Assembly: GCF_040412425.1 (NCBI RefSeq)
Contig: NC_089767.1
Span: 41,022,009 to 41,086,008 of the forward strand
Length of the DNA stretch: 64,000 nt
Origin: Macrobrachium rosenbergii
Taxonomy: Eukaryota > Arthropoda > Malacostraca > Decapoda > Palaemonidae
Direction of reading: 5' to 3'
A model generated the notes under the pieces. The model did not search any database and was not told where the DNA came from. It saw only the letters and a program-made list of their open reading frames with translations. The first letter of the stretch is position 1. The number at the start of each line of letters is the position of its first letter. Position numbers and translations under genes: made by a program. Of the stretch, positions 1-12,849 are shown piece after piece.

Positions 1-233
1 ATAATGAGGAGAGAACGCAATAGATAAGGAATAAACGAAAGAGATAACAAAGAGGAAAACAAGAAAGATACATGGGTAAGTACGAAGGATGAATAAAGAG
101 AAATAAAAGGAGAAATATTAAGAAGGTGAGATATCACAGGAGGAGGAATGAGAAGAAGAAGAAGAGAGGAAGGCTGATAAGAAGAGACAGAGAAACAGAC
201 GAACGAGGTAAGGCAATAATGCGAAGAAAAAGG

Positions 234-240
<7 letters not shown>
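1..240. other. purine-rich lead-in, no gene
   Basis: Strongly A/G-biased sequence leading into a pure GA array. It looks like a degenerate continuation of that array. No motif or coding signal is recognised. Confidence 0.5.

Positions 241-302
<62 letters not shown>
241..302. repeat. (GA)n microsatellite
   Basis: About 31 uninterrupted GA units. The frames across it read as Arg-Glu or Ser-Leu repeats and are not genes. Confidence 0.97.
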
Positions 303-306
<4 letters not shown>

Positions 307-1378
307 AGTATGAAGGGGAAGAAGAGGAAGGGAGAAAATTGACTGATTGATTGTTGATTGATCTGTTTACGTAATCTGGCGTGTCATGGTTGCTATGAAG
401 AGGATGGTAAGAGAGGAACTTCATAACTTGGGGGAGATAATGAGAAAATGCAATATGGACCCGTAACACTGGAGCTTACAGAATATGGGAAATAACAGAG
501 AAAATGAAGGACAAAGGTAATAAACCATAAAAGAATGGAGGAAAGGTGACTATATCACACGAAAAAATTGAAGCATATAATAAAACAATTTAGATAAACA
601 GCCATGAAAATGGAAGAATAAGATAACAAAGAGAGATGTGAAGGAATGCAACAAGATGGAAAATTTTTAAAAATCATGATAAAAAAAATTGCCATCAATG
701 AAACGTCATTAAAATTATAAATGGAACGTCATTAAAAAGATAAAATTCTAGAATTTAAGCAATGAATAACTGGACTAATTAAAAAAAAAAGAAGTAAGCA
801 ATTGTAGCAGATGAAACAAATTGAGTAAGAAAAGTAACACTGTGGCATAATGGAAATTGAGAAAGTAACCAATACAATGCAAAATAAGAATACAAGGCTT
901 CTATTACCAAAAACGAACGTAATACTTTGTTAATAATGACGAAGATAAATAGAAGATTAATTTGAATTCTGTTCAAGACAAACAAAGCCGTCTGATAAGA
1001 CAATGAGATCTGCATTCTTACTTAAAATTGCGACTGAAGCGAACAATATACTTTACAGGAAGTAAGTTTCTGGAACATTTCCCTGAAAGTGAGATGAAGG
1101 TACTTAAAGAATTAATAAAACAGAACGCCATAAAACAGGACACTACGAAGTTATAAAGCACACGAGAACGAAGAATAATTAGCACGTTAATAGTCAAAAG
1201 GACACGCTATACAAGGAAGAAAATATTTACACACAGCAGCAGAGAAGAGAGAGACGAAACAAGGAATTTAAAAACCCTTCCGAATAACAACACATAGCAG
1301 CGTTAATGACGGATTCCCTTAGGTTCCCGAAGGCTGACTAACTGTACCTTGGAAATCGAGTGTTTTTACCGCTTGCGC
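303..1378. other. unassigned A-rich DNA
   Basis: About 1.1 kb of A-rich unique-looking sequence. The open frames are short and lack domain features. Nothing recognised. Confidence 0.5.
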
Positions 1379-1405
1379 CTCGCGGGGAATTTTTGTTCAA
1401 TTCCT

Positions 1406-1456
<51 letters not shown>

Positions 1457-1525
1457 TCTTTTTATTACATAACTATGCATGGCAAATAGCAAGCAGGGTG
1501 CGAGAGGAATTTTTGTTCAATTCCT

Positions 1526-1570
<45 letters not shown>

Positions 1571-1600
1571 TCTTTACATAACTACGCATAGCATATAGGG
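1379..1600. repeat. tandem duplication carrying two (TC)n arrays
   Basis: A unit of about 120 bp occurs twice. Each copy has GGAATTTTTGTTCAATTCCT, then a (TC)n array (about 1409-1453 and 1529-1567), then TTCTTCTTT and ACATAACTAYGCATRGCA. The flanks are nearly identical while the arrays differ in length. This suggests that a whole segment was duplicated and the arrays then slipped independently. Confidence 0.9.
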
Positions 1601-1852
1601 TTGGTATCAGAAATACTTTGGAGGTTGACACGACGGTTGCCAAAAATGAGAACGAATAACATCGTCAATAAATACAAAAATTACAAAATATACAAAACAC
1701 ATACATTACTAATAAACACAAAACAAGAGCTACTGTGGGAAAATTAATTATAATAGCGAGGAAAATCCTTCAAAGAATGTTTCAGTATTATGATAAAAAG
1801 CGAGAAAACAAATTGAAAAAGCATAACTGCTATATTACGAATAAGTAAAAAG

Positions 1853-1882
1853 AAAAAAAAAAAAAAAAATATATATATATAC

Positions 1883-1944
<62 letters not shown>
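1853..1944. repeat. poly(A), (TA)n and (AGTT)n compound repeat
   Basis: An A run of about 18 nt is followed by an interrupted TA array to about 1931, then three AGTT units. Confidence 0.9.
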
Positions 1945-1945
<1 letters not shown>

Positions 1946-2570
1946 CTTTTCTCTTCCACAGTATTTTTCATTTACTTATTCGCAATATAACAGTTTTCCT
2001 TTTCAATACCTTTAGCCCCCATTCATCTTAATACGGAGATATATTCTTCGCAGTATTTTCTATTGTGAATAACTTTCCTACACTAGTTCTTGTTTGTGTC
2101 CTATTATACCTACATACATACATACATATATATATATATATACATATATAATATATGTGTGTGTATATACAATATTCCTTAAACTCAAGACAATGCCAAT
2201 GGCACATTCGTAACAAACAGCCGATCCGTAACAGAAAGTCGGCGGCCAGTGAAAAAATATGGCCCATACATCAGTAAAAACAATGGTAATCACTCCGGGG
2301 AAACTTTCCCTCGGCACGCACTCTCCCTGGCCGAGCCCTCCTCACTCACTCTCTCGAGAGAGAGTGCAAGACCACTTTCCCTCCTAATACAGAAGGTGTC
2401 CACAGAGTGCCTGCCTACGCGTCGCCGGGGAATTCGTTTTCTATTGCCTGAATTTTATTTACGTTTTCTTGGGTAAATCTTCAAACTAGCAAGTCATATC
2501 TATTAATACAGTACTTGTAAGCTTTCGTTTTCGATTTGACTTCTCCCCCACCCCGACCTCCACCACCTTT
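1945..2570. other. unassigned DNA with a small CATA/TATA tract
   Basis: A CATA/TATA/TGTG simple tract lies at about 2111-2170. A more GC-rich block at about 2215-2440 has two overlapping frames of about 75-80 codons on opposite strands. Neither shows a recognisable domain. Confidence 0.5.
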
Positions 2571-2860
2571 CCACAAATTATAACATCGAATACCATCGCA
2601 TTTTTACTCTTCCTTCCAGCGCCAAGGTAATGAAATAGGCATTTTACCAATTGTTATATCAAATACCGTCGAATTTCTCTTTTAAACTCTCTAAAGCCCT
2701 TATTCCCTCCCCTACCAATTATTATATCGAATACTATAAAATTTTGCATTCTTCCCTTCACTCCACTGTATTGAAGTATGAATTTTGCCAATTACTATAT
2801 CAAAAACCATCGAATTTCTCAATTCATTCTCTATATTCCTCATTTTCCTTCACACTCAAT
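2571..2860. repeat. degenerate ~70-bp minisatellite, 4 copies
   Basis: The core CCAATTATTATATCGAATAC, followed by CATCGAATTT, recurs with changes at about 2571, 2647, 2715 and 2788, a spacing of 68-76 bp. Copies are diverged with C/T-rich spacers, so the array looks old. Confidence 0.75.
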
Positions 2861-2926
2861 ACATTCGTAACAAATCAACAGGTTATGACATTTCACAAAG
2901 TATGAAACCTTTCTAGTGGTCTAGTT

Positions 2927-2930
<4 letters not shown>

Positions 2931-2998
<68 letters not shown>
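2931..2998. repeat. (ATA)n microsatellite
   Basis: About 22 uninterrupted TAA/ATA units. Confidence 0.97.
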
Positions 2999-2999
<1 letters not shown>

Positions 3000-3167
3000 C
3001 CTTTCTTTAGCTCTATTAATGTTCTTCAATTTTCCAACCGCTGTTTTCCACGAGATCAATTATTATTCTCAATTATTCTCCTCCACTCGTCAATGGCGAT
3101 CGCAATAAATATACGAGACCGACAACAGATGCATTCCACGAAATACATCTATGATGTATTTACAGCC

Positions 3168-3195
3168 TGCAAGCAAGCAAGCAAGCAAGCAAGCA
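3168..3195. repeat. (GCAA)n tetranucleotide repeat
   Basis: About six GCAA units followed by ACGCACAC. A similar motif recurs in complement at 24335. Confidence 0.85.
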
Positions 3196-3330
3196 CGCAC
3201 ACGGCAGCCAGCTGCACCTGTCATGGTACCAGGACAGCTTTAAACGTTCCCTGCAACGTTCTTAGCCAGGGGATTACATAGCCAAGTTCATAATACACTC
3301 TGGAAATCATCCGGGATCTTATAAACTTGC

Positions 3331-3745
3331 TGGTGGCCAGCGCTCTGTTTATGTTTGGTTATTCTTCTTCTTCTTCTACTTCTTCTTCTTCTTGTCATTA
3401 TAAGGAAGTAATGGTTTCATTCTTTGTTTACTTCTGCAGGTGAGAGGGAATTTCCAATTCGCAGATTTACTGACGGCCAACGCTCTGTTTACGTTTTTTT
3501 GTTTTGTAATGCATTTTATACTACTAATAATTCTTCTTCTTCTCCTTCTTCTTCTTCCTCTTGTCATTATAACTAAGTAATGGTTTCATTCTTTGTTTAC
3601 TTCTCCCGGTGACTGCCAACATTCTGTTCACGTTTCCTATTTTGTAATGCACTATATTTCTTCTTCTTCTTCTTCTTGTCATTATGACTTAATACCTTCA
3701 TTCTCTGTTTACTTCCTCAGGTGAGAGGAATTTCCTTCTCGTTGA
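3331..3745. repeat. ~140-bp tandem triplication with CTT tracts
   Basis: Three units share GCCARCRYTCTGTTTACG, a (TTC)n tract, TGTCATTAT, GGTTTCATTCTTTGTTTACT and GGTGAGAGGAATTTCC. The CTCTGTTTA motif falls at about 3343, 3483 and 3623, an even 140-bp period. The embedded TTC tracts differ in length between units. Confidence 0.88.
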
Positions 3746-3867
3746 CAGATGTTCGAAAAACTAAACAATGCCGTATTTGGGGAAAGTGTTTATGTTCAAT
3801 GGCAGGAATGCAACAGCTGTGTTCGAGAGAAGCAACTGTACAAACGGGTGGGTGAAAGTGGTTACTG

Positions 3868-3870
<3 letters not shown>

Positions 3871-3941
<71 letters not shown>

Positions 3942-4070
3942 TTCAAGTTCATGGTCCCTCAGGGCAAACTGAAGGGAAAATCTTTAGTCTGAACAAAAGA
4001 GAAAGAGAAGAGAAAATTCAAGTTCATCGTCCCAGGCTACTTCAGTGCAAAATAAAGTTAAATTACTAGT

Positions 4071-4106
<36 letters not shown>
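3871..4106. repeat. two (GA)n arrays in a duplicated segment
   Basis: GA arrays lie at 3871-3939 and about 4073-4106. The sequence AATTCAAGTTCATSGTCCC after the first array recurs at about 4015 before the second, followed by a related segment ending in TAGTCTGA. This is a local duplication that includes the microsatellite. Confidence 0.85.
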
Positions 4107-4112
<6 letters not shown>

Positions 4113-4905
4113 CTACGCTCAGCTAGGGAAAGCAAAGAGACGGGATTTTCAATTTTTGATAGGGGCAAAATAACCCCGCTTTAAAAAACACGCCTCCTCC
4201 CACTTAGCTGCGGAAAGCATGGGCATAACCTTAAGGCGGCGACCAGACCAAATGAGGCACCGGCGGAGCAACGCAAAAGCCAAACGAGTGGGCAGACCCA
4301 CCGACCGTTTAGGAGAGAGTCAGAAACCTTTGTTCTCGAAGTGTGTTCAGTGTCCGCCCATTCGCCACTAGTTAAAAAAAAAAAAAGTAATAAGCGGTTG
4401 AAAGACAAATTAACACTCACGGACGAGGCTTCATTTCATGGCCAGTCACACAGGAATTTCAAGGCTTCCGTTTTTATTCTATTTTAATTTTTTTTTGTTG
4501 GTTATGCAACCCATTTTTGGGATGCTTAATTGTTGCGCCTCCTCGCACCAAAAACTGAGATTTCAAGGAAAAAGAATCCGCCATAAAAAGGTTGAGATTT
4601 CGATTACAAAAGATGGGGAGAATTTCGAAGGACCTAAATGATTAAATGCGGCTCAAAAATTCTGAGAGCTTAGTCATCTGCCGGGCAAGAACTCACACTG
4701 ATATGATGTTTTTAAGTGTAATCTCATGGTTTTTCATCAGGAAATGTTCCAGTAAACGTCATATATTGTTTACAAGTTGGTATATTTTTATACAAAACGA
4801 TTTTGATTGGAAATTTAGAGATAATTATAATATCAAATGTTTCAGTTTTTAAAATGTGTTTACATCTGCGTGGAAGAGTTGGAAAAATATTTATGCACCT
4901 TTGAC
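4107..4905. other. unassigned DNA
   Basis: A moderately GC-rich block at 4190-4350 is followed by A/T-rich DNA. The open frames here (67-79 codons) have no recognisable motif and no codon structure that I can judge as coding. Confidence 0.5.
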
Positions 4906-4993
4906 ATACACACAAACACACACACACAGACATACACACACATACACATACATACGTGTACATAGTCTATATATATACATATAGATAGACACA

Positions 4994-5053
<60 letters not shown>
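4906..5053. repeat. CA/CATA/(TA)n compound repeat
   Basis: Imperfect CACACA and ATACAC tracts run into a pure TA array at about 4998-5053. Confidence 0.93.
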
Positions 5054-5054
<1 letters not shown>

Positions 5055-5837
5055 GTCAAGTATTTGATAAATCAATACGCAATAAATCTTTCCAGCAATC
5101 ACTATAGACTCATTATAACATAAAACTAAGTAAATAATACTAAATGCTCTATGCGTGAAGAAGTCCACGTAACGTCATATCAGGTTAGACTGAAAACGTA
5201 AGTTTTGAAGACATATCGTAAAAGCCTGAACATGGGATTAGCAGTTTACGATTTATCTTGTCTGTTCAAATAAAAATCTTAAACACAGGAGCCTTCATAA
5301 AAAAAAATTCAAAGGATGATGTAGAGAAATTTCATTATTAAATATCTGTACATGACTTGATTTTCTATCCAAAGAATAACTTAACCGCGAATAATCACAA
5401 CACATCATTACGTTCATAAAGAGATAACAAAGAACCACTCGGGGCCATTTAAGGAAATCACCACCACAAACAAACAAAAGCTCAATTAACAAGCCGTTTA
5501 AAGACAAAATCACACGCAAACAGACGAACGTAAAAAAAAAAGGCCAAATTAGTAACAGAGGCAATAAGGAAATCCGGCCTTCTAGGAAATAAAGAACTGG
5601 AAAAAAAAAAAGGGACCCAGCAATGCACCTGGTAATTCTGGCCAGAACTACGGTGTACAAGGTTGTGCGGCTGCATTGGAGGTGCACCTCAGTCTGCCAG
5701 CGAGCCTGAATCATGGGAGTTCCATGGAGTTTCTTCAAGGTAGTCTCAAGGCAAACTAGGTCTGCCTACATTCTACAGGAAATGAAGACCAGCCATGTAG
5801 GAAGATATTCTTGGTGGTTGTACGTACGGGCGCAAGT
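5054..5837. other. unassigned DNA with a 147-codon open frame
   Basis: The minus-strand frame 5295-5738 (147 codons) is among the longest frames free of simple-repeat bias. It is hydrophobic and Phe/Leu-rich, has no recognisable domain, and lies in A-rich DNA whose complement naturally encodes Phe and Leu. I treat it as fortuitous. Confidence 0.5.
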
Positions 5838-6054
<217 letters not shown>

Positions 6055-7970
6055 ACAAACACACACATATATACTGTATATATATATGCAAATGACATCT
6101 ATACAGTTTTCACCACTGTTTGCGTAGTGTTCGATGAACCAACTGTGCATAAAACTTCCAAAGCACTCTCGCTTCAGACACTTCCACTAAGGCTCATCAG
6201 TGGCCCATCAAGCGCCCATATACAAACTACACCATTCCCATCAGCCACCTATCTTGCGGACTCTTCCAGTACCCGGATGTGACTGCAATTCTGCTTGCAA
6301 CAATAAATAAAACCTGTACACTGAACCAACCTGAAAGCACAGGGGGGGGGCATCCATTACAAAGGCTATATAAACAACGCGTGTCAGGGAGGAGGGGAGG
6401 GGGGGATTAAATACTCGGCTTTGGGGCAGAGACATCTATGGGAGAACCCTGACACTACAAAGACCCCTCATAGCATAACATAACATAACATGGCGATGTG
6501 ACAAAACAGCCTCCGATGGAAAAGATGACAAACATGTATGGGACGTCTCTGGACCCAAAACATGGCAACAGTTCTTTGGAAAGAAAAAAAAAAAAAAAGA
6601 TCAAGCACGTGAAAAGTTGAAAGCGTTTGAGGAATATAAAAGTTGTCCCCTAAAAGAAAAAAAAAAGAAAAAAAACATACTTTTAGCGGCGGGGGGAAAA
6701 TTTCCCCCAAAACAATGAAGATAAAAGACCGACCCTTTCTGGACGAGTCGATAAAATCGAGAAGAAAATTCAATACGACGTAAAAAGCTTTCTTACCAAA
6801 TCCATTAAAAAAAACATATAAATATATATATATCAAAGGTGAAACGAAATCGTCAATAAGGAAGAATTTAAAAACAAGATCAGCATTAAGTTGAAGAGGG
6901 GGCGCATAGGTAATAATTTTCTATAACAGATCCGACAAAAAAATAAAATAAAGAAAATGGACAGAAATAAAACTCGATTTTTAAAGCCAGGTTTAATTAA
7001 TCAGCGTTTCGTGAAAATTCACGAATAGGGAATCAATACATCAATAACGGCGCTAAAAGAAATCGATGATAAAATGGGGTCGTCGCTTTCGTCGCGGTCC
7101 GAATGCGGAAATACCATAGACGACAACTCGCCGGGAACTGAGTTGCCAGAGGTTGCTGGAGAGGAACTATTTTCTCTCCTAAGAGTTTCAGCTACCTTTG
7201 TACACCACGCTTGTGTATTTCAGATATTTCAGATACAATGCAATATCAATCGTCCCGTTACACTACCTGAAAGACGTTTCTTTGAGGAATTAAAGGTTAA
7301 CTTGATAAAAACATCGCGTGAAAGACACTAATAATGAAATCACGATTTGTTAAAATAATAAAATAATAAGTCATTAGCAACCCGGCCCCCCTCCCACCAA
7401 ACCGGTAAAGATGCACATCGTAAACATTATGTTCATAAACGCCACTAATTCTAAAACATAATTCCAAAAGCAATTATTTACTCACATATAAAAATTTAAT
7501 GCCTATGTAATATAAAAACACACAGACATTTATTTACGAACTTAATGAGTAAATATATTTAAACATACAGACAGACTCATCCGTATAATATCAATAGGTA
7601 ATATTAGGGGGGCCTTCCGCCGTCCCCCATACCCACGTAGATGCACAGGACCATAGAAAACGAATCTCACGCGACCGTTTGATTTTTTTTTTTCTTTTTA
7701 CCATATCAAATGTCAGAAGTGACGAAACACTGCTACCTGTATCTGACTCGCGCCGGTGCTACCCAAATTCTACGCTTCTTCCGTAACAATAAATTTATGA
7801 AGGGCAGAACATATTGTCTATTTATTTATTTATTTATATATTTATTGTTTATTTTATCTGTTTTTCTAAGCAGTTAACGAGATTGATTTTGGGCAATATT
7901 TTCTCAACTTGTACTTTTCATTATTACAGAATTAATCTCAATATACATACATATATATACATATGTATGG

Positions 7971-7971
<1 letters not shown>
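6055..7971. other. unassigned DNA, ~1.9 kb
   Basis: Largely unique-looking sequence. It includes an AACAT tract (about 6473-6491), G runs at 6343 and 6393, several A runs, and ATTT tracts near 7820. The frame 7074-7331 (+, 85 codons, beginning MGSS) shows no domain. No repeat family or gene recognised. Confidence 0.45.
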
Positions 7972-8037
<66 letters not shown>

Positions 8038-8061
8038 ATATATAAATATATATATGATGTA

Positions 8062-8153
<92 letters not shown>
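7972..8153. repeat. (TA)n arrays
   Basis: TA arrays at about 7979-8034 and 8061-8152 are separated by a short interrupted stretch. A GTGTGTG tract precedes them. Confidence 0.95.
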
Positions 8154-8157
<4 letters not shown>

Positions 8158-8188
8158 TATCTATTGCGTAGCCTAGTCTTCAGCCGTG

Positions 8189-8189
<1 letters not shown>

Positions 8190-8256
<67 letters not shown>
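8190..8256. repeat. (GA)n microsatellite
   Basis: About 33 uninterrupted GA units. Confidence 0.97.
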
Positions 8257-8258
<2 letters not shown>

Positions 8259-8443
8259 TGGGTATACGATATATCTAATCACGTTTTCGGTTTCCAAAGG
8301 CTGAGTGGAAAAAGTGCGGCTTCACAATACACCGATAGACGTCATTACTTAAGAGGAATCATCTTTAAAAGAATGGCATTCGGCCTCCAAGGTCATTTCT
8401 TTACCCTGTTCATGACTTGAACCCAGGAGCGTGCCGGGATTCT

Positions 8444-8445
8444 AT

Positions 8446-8533
<88 letters not shown>

Positions 8534-8590
8534 TGTAAAATATAAAACTGACAAATTTTTTTTTATTTGTACATGCGCATATACACACCC

Positions 8591-8663
<73 letters not shown>

Positions 8664-8699
8664 CATACATACAAACAACAAACATGTATATAAATATAC

Positions 8700-8759
<60 letters not shown>

Positions 8760-8762
8760 GTT
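8444..8762. repeat. (CA)n and three (TA)n arrays
   Basis: CA 8445-8470 runs into TA 8470-8528. Further TA arrays lie at about 8598-8657 and 8706-8749, joined by CATA/GTAT tracts. The arrangement is roughly mirror-like (ACACAC-TATA and TATA-GTATGTGTT). Confidence 0.94.
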
Positions 8763-8980
8763 TGTTTGTAAATGGGTGTGAACATTTGTCTATTCTTTCG
8801 TCAAATCTACAAACATGAATTAACCCTAACATATAACACGACCACATAACAACCAAAACAAACAAATAGACAAAATAAACTAATTACAGAGTAGGGGGGA
8901 AGAGTTACCGAACGACGCAAGTGTACAATAAACTCTACGGTGACAGAGCATAACATTTCATTAGTTCCATGCCTGTGAGC

Positions 8981-8984
<4 letters not shown>

Positions 8985-9052
<68 letters not shown>
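8985..9052. repeat. (GA)n microsatellite
   Basis: About 34 GA units. Confidence 0.97.
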
Positions 9053-9054
<2 letters not shown>

Positions 9055-9301
9055 CTCTATACCGGAGTGAAACAGGAAAAAATACTACGAATTTTCCATA
9101 ACAAAACAATTAGTCTGTTCGCAGAATTGACAGGAGGGAATTTCAAAACAGGCAAAGATTAAAGGAACCGTTCCATACGCGTTCGGTTCCGTTAGATTCC
9201 ATTAATACTACTTGATTTCCCGTCCACTTCAAACTGAAACACCTGTTAGCTGGTAAACTGTTTGTGATGTGAATGTATGTGTGTATGCATGTTTATATAA
9301 A

Positions 9302-9394
<93 letters not shown>
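9302..9394. repeat. (CA)n/(TA)n array flanked by a short repeat
   Basis: A short CA tract runs into about 42 TA units. The flanks share an ACTTC-CAAAYTGAAACACCT-type segment (about 9227 and 9401) followed by GGTAAACT. This suggests duplication around the array. Confidence 0.88.
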
Positions 9395-9399
<5 letters not shown>

Positions 9400-9575
9400 C
9401 TTCCCTTCCAAATTGAAACACCTACTAAGGGGTAAACTATCTGGGGATATACTCGTATATATATACAAATATTTCCTGTTAAAACACAATTCCATCAAAT
9501 ATTAGGGAGCCCACGGAAACGCCAAAATGTGGAAAATAAAGGCTATATTTCAGAGACCAAACTGTCTCTCTCCTC

Positions 9576-9580
<5 letters not shown>

Positions 9581-9643
<63 letters not shown>
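9581..9643. repeat. (GA)n microsatellite
   Basis: About 31 GA units. Confidence 0.97.
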
Positions 9644-9645
<2 letters not shown>

Positions 9646-9910
9646 TCATTTACCTTGACAAGGAGGGAAGAAAATCATAAAAATCGTAATAATATTTGCC
9701 CATGAGGGGGCAGTTGAGTATCAATTAAAACCGTAGGAAGGCTCTGCTCTTTAAAACCACCTCAACAGATTTCTTAAGTTTCTGAATACAAATGGATCTG
9801 TGTTCATGAGCATGCCAGCACATTTGTGAAAGATCTGCGATCACTCCTGTAGTATGGGGAACCTAATAGCAGTCGAGATTTAACCAGAGATTATTAGAAA
9901 CAATTAAATA

Positions 9911-10295
9911 ATGCACCGAAGTTTCCTCGGTGTAATCGAGTTTTCCGTACAGCTTATAATACTGTATGAAGTTTTCAGCCGCGGCCCATGACACTCTCAG
10001 CTACGGCCCATACAGCGTATAATGCTGTACGAAACTTTCAGCCACGGCCCATGAGACTGTCAGCCGCGGCCCATGAAACTTTCAGCCACGGTGCCGGCTA
10101 ACTTCAACCTTAAATAAAATCAAAACTACTGAGGCTAGAGGGCTGCAATTTGGTATGTTTGATGATTGGAGGTTGGATGATCAACATACCAATTTGCATC
10201 CCTCTAGCCTCAGTAGTTTTTAAGATCTGAGGGCGGACAGAAAAAGTTCGGACGGACCGACAAAGCCGGCACAAGAGTTTTCTGTATAAGAAAAC
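9911..10295 (+). mobile_element. HE structured dispersed element, copy 1
   Basis: This copy begins with a short hairpin (GCACCGAAG / CCTCGGTGT). It has a conserved middle (GCGGCCCATGAAACTTT and relatives, here internally amplified three to four times). A long stem-loop at about 10122-10221 has arms AAAACTACTGAGGCTAGAGG and complement. It ends in a palindromic TTTTCTGTATAAGAAAAC. There is no open frame of note. The same element recurs at 14281, 17221, 28361, 30624, 41585 and 50894. I infer a non-autonomous mobile element; the class is unknown to me. Confidence 0.85.
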
Positions 10296-10552
10296 CTATA
10301 AATGAAAGCAATAATTAAGTGACTTACCTGAACTTGTTGCCTTTTGAATAACCATCTCACTCACCTGGAAAAAAAGAAAAATAATGATTATTGTAAAAAT
10401 ATTGCTAGAACTTTATATTCTCAGCAGGAAAATATTTTATATATATTTCATGTAATGTCTGGTAATTACATTAATGAACAGAACTGGTCGGATGAAATAA
10501 GAGAAATTAAAGTGAGTTTCAAATAGAAAATTAAGAGAGAAAACATATAAAC

Positions 10553-10556
<4 letters not shown>

Positions 10557-10626
<70 letters not shown>

Positions 10627-10830
10627 TGTATGTATGTATATTATACACACACAAACACTGCCTTACTGCTTTCTGTATGTGAAATCAAATATCTTATTTA
10701 GCACTAGAATGCAAAAACTCATACGTACATATATACATACATGCATACATATATAAATTACATAAATAAATACACACATACATACATACATAAATACATA
10801 CATACAAAAATACATACATACACACACACC
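10557..10830. repeat. (TA)n array and CATA-rich tract
   Basis: TA array at about 10557-10622. Irregular CATA/AATA tetranucleotides run from about 10720 to 10830. Confidence 0.92.
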
Positions 10831-10900
10831 TCAATACACAAACGACTGTAACTCTCGATAAGGAATCAAGAGGGGAAAAAAAATGTCTATGAATGCCATT

Positions 10901-10993
10901 CAGCGTCGAAGCTAGACAAATATATATATACGTCAGAAAGAACCACAGCGTCGAAGCTAGACAAATATATATATATACGTCAGAAAGAACCAG
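10901..10993. repeat. 45-bp perfect tandem duplication
   Basis: CAGCGTCGAAGCTAGACAAA, a TATA tract and CGTCAGAAAGAACCA occur twice, at 10901 and 10946. The copies are nearly identical apart from one TA unit, so this is a recent duplication. Confidence 0.95.
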
Positions 10994-11280
10994 ACCTGAA
11001 ATACATCTGCGTATTTATAGCCGACGTATCAGGTGTTTATTTTAACGAGAGCTTCAATGGAGATCTGCATCACTGATGAATAAATATAAATATACGTGGC
11101 TTTGGTTCTAGTCGTTGCCAACTGCTCAAAATTCTAATTAACGGATTGGTCTGACACCTTATCAGATCTCGCTTCTTTATTTTGTTTAATGATTGGCGAT
11201 GAGATTATCAGTGAAATATCAATATAGCTTAAAAGTAGGCATCAACGTCCATGGGGGATTTTTTCGGAACAGGTTTTATG

Positions 11281-11317
11281 AGAGACCACAAGGTTTTCCT
11301 TATAATTTCACTATATA

Positions 11318-11409
<92 letters not shown>

Positions 11410-11451
11410 AGAGACCACAAGGTTTTTTCCTTATAATTTCCCTAAGTGTTT

Positions 11452-11522
<71 letters not shown>

Positions 11523-11612
11523 TCGATGACCCTTGTTGTTGGGGCGCCTGCAACCCTATATGAATATAAGTCAATCGGTCAATCATTGCAAATGACGCAT
11601 AAGCACGGTCAT

Positions 11613-11648
<36 letters not shown>

Positions 11649-11716
11649 CATGCACATACATATATATACGTACATATATATATGTATACATATATGTATG
11701 TGTGTGTGTGTGTATA
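11281..11716. repeat. tandem duplication with (TA)n arrays, plus a third TA/TG tract
   Basis: AGAGACCACAAGGTTTTCCT plus TATAATTTC occurs at 11281 and about 11410, each followed by a TA array (about 11318-11404 and 11456-11520). A further TA/CATA/TGTG tract runs from about 11611 to 11716. Confidence 0.9.
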
Positions 11717-12811
11717 CATACAAAAAAAGAGCACGCTTATCTACAGTTACAAAGACCTCTGACATCAACCGCTGATACCAGCAACAACACAAAACGGCAT
11801 CCTCTTAACGAATGGTTCCGCACTTCGAGACAGAATTTCCGCAGCATGAACTTGCTAAGCTAAGCAACATACCTCCATTTTGTTCGCCTTGAACGGACGC
11901 CTGGCTACTACCCGAACGTCGCCCAACGTGCAGATTCGTTCATTTGGACAATTATGAGTCGACGATCCTCACGCCCAACGACTGGAAGTCCGTTCACGTC
12001 CATTTAACAGCTTACGCCACCGAAAAGTAAAGTACTTTTTTTCGTTCGTACTCATGAACGGATCTGGTCCACGAAATGCCAAGTACGCATGATAGATCAG
12101 CGTATACTGGTCGGACCATTTCCGTTGAAGAGACATCTGCCTTCATGAGGCCGCAGGCTTTCTGATGCAAGGGTAATACTTACGAAGTTTTAATCGATAA
12201 AACGTAACGGAACTGTTATAACCAATCCATTTGAATCTGGCCTGTCCAGTGTTTAGCTGGAAACAGCATCAGTTCATTCATGAGTATAGTTTATATTTAT
12301 TTGTTTATTTCAACTGCACTGAGCAAGGTAAACTTAAGTTGTATTGTAACTAATTTGGGAGAGAAACATTGGGGAGATATGGATCTGAGGCAGTGAGTCA
12401 CTCAGCTTCGAAGCCTACTGGTTAGGGAGGAACCTGAAGCTCTGACTGTCAGATCAGTCCACTGGGAATTCACTGAACATCCAAAATTGCCAGGCTCGGT
12501 GCTCTCAAGTCGAATTACAAAAATGACAGTGGACTTCCCGAGCTGAGAATCTAACCACTGAGCTCTAAGAGTCAGGAAACGTTATTCATGTACTTAATCT
12601 CCTAAATTTTCTTCCAGACAAAAAAAAAAAAAAAAAAAATAAATCAAATTTAAAATAAACCATTTTCAGACTAATGACTTTTTTTTCATTAGTCATAACT
12701 GTCCTATTCATCCTCATACGGTAATTAATAACATGTTAATATATAATTTCCTTTCGATAACATGCTAGACCTGGTCTACCATAGCACCTTCTTGCATAAT
12801 TTTTCTTATCT

Positions 12812-12812
<1 letters not shown>
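11717..12812. other. unassigned DNA, ~1.1 kb
   Basis: Unique-looking sequence of average composition with an A run at 12620. No frame above 60 codons has a recognisable motif. Confidence 0.45.

Positions 12813-12845
<33 letters not shown>
12813..12845. repeat. short (GA)n microsatellite
   Basis: About 16 GA units. Confidence 0.95.

Positions 12846-12849
<4 letters not shown>

Noticed and set aside
241..302. Long open frames of poly Arg-Glu, Ser-Leu, Tyr-Ile or Thr-His throughout the window
   Set aside because: They are translations of GA/TC, TA and CA microsatellites. They occur in several frames and on both strands and have no flanking coding signal.
1931..1944. Telomeric repeat (AGTTAG-like)
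   Set aside because: The unit is AGTT, three copies only, not the arthropod TTAGG motif.
5295..5738. 147-codon minus-strand open frame
   Set aside because: Hydrophobic Phe/Leu-rich translation of A-rich DNA, with no domain, no second supporting exon and an overlapping frame on the same strand.
7074..7331. 85-codon frame beginning MGSSLSSRS as a possible myristoylated protein
   Set aside because: Only the first residues look suggestive. The rest has no recognisable motif and the length is within chance expectation.
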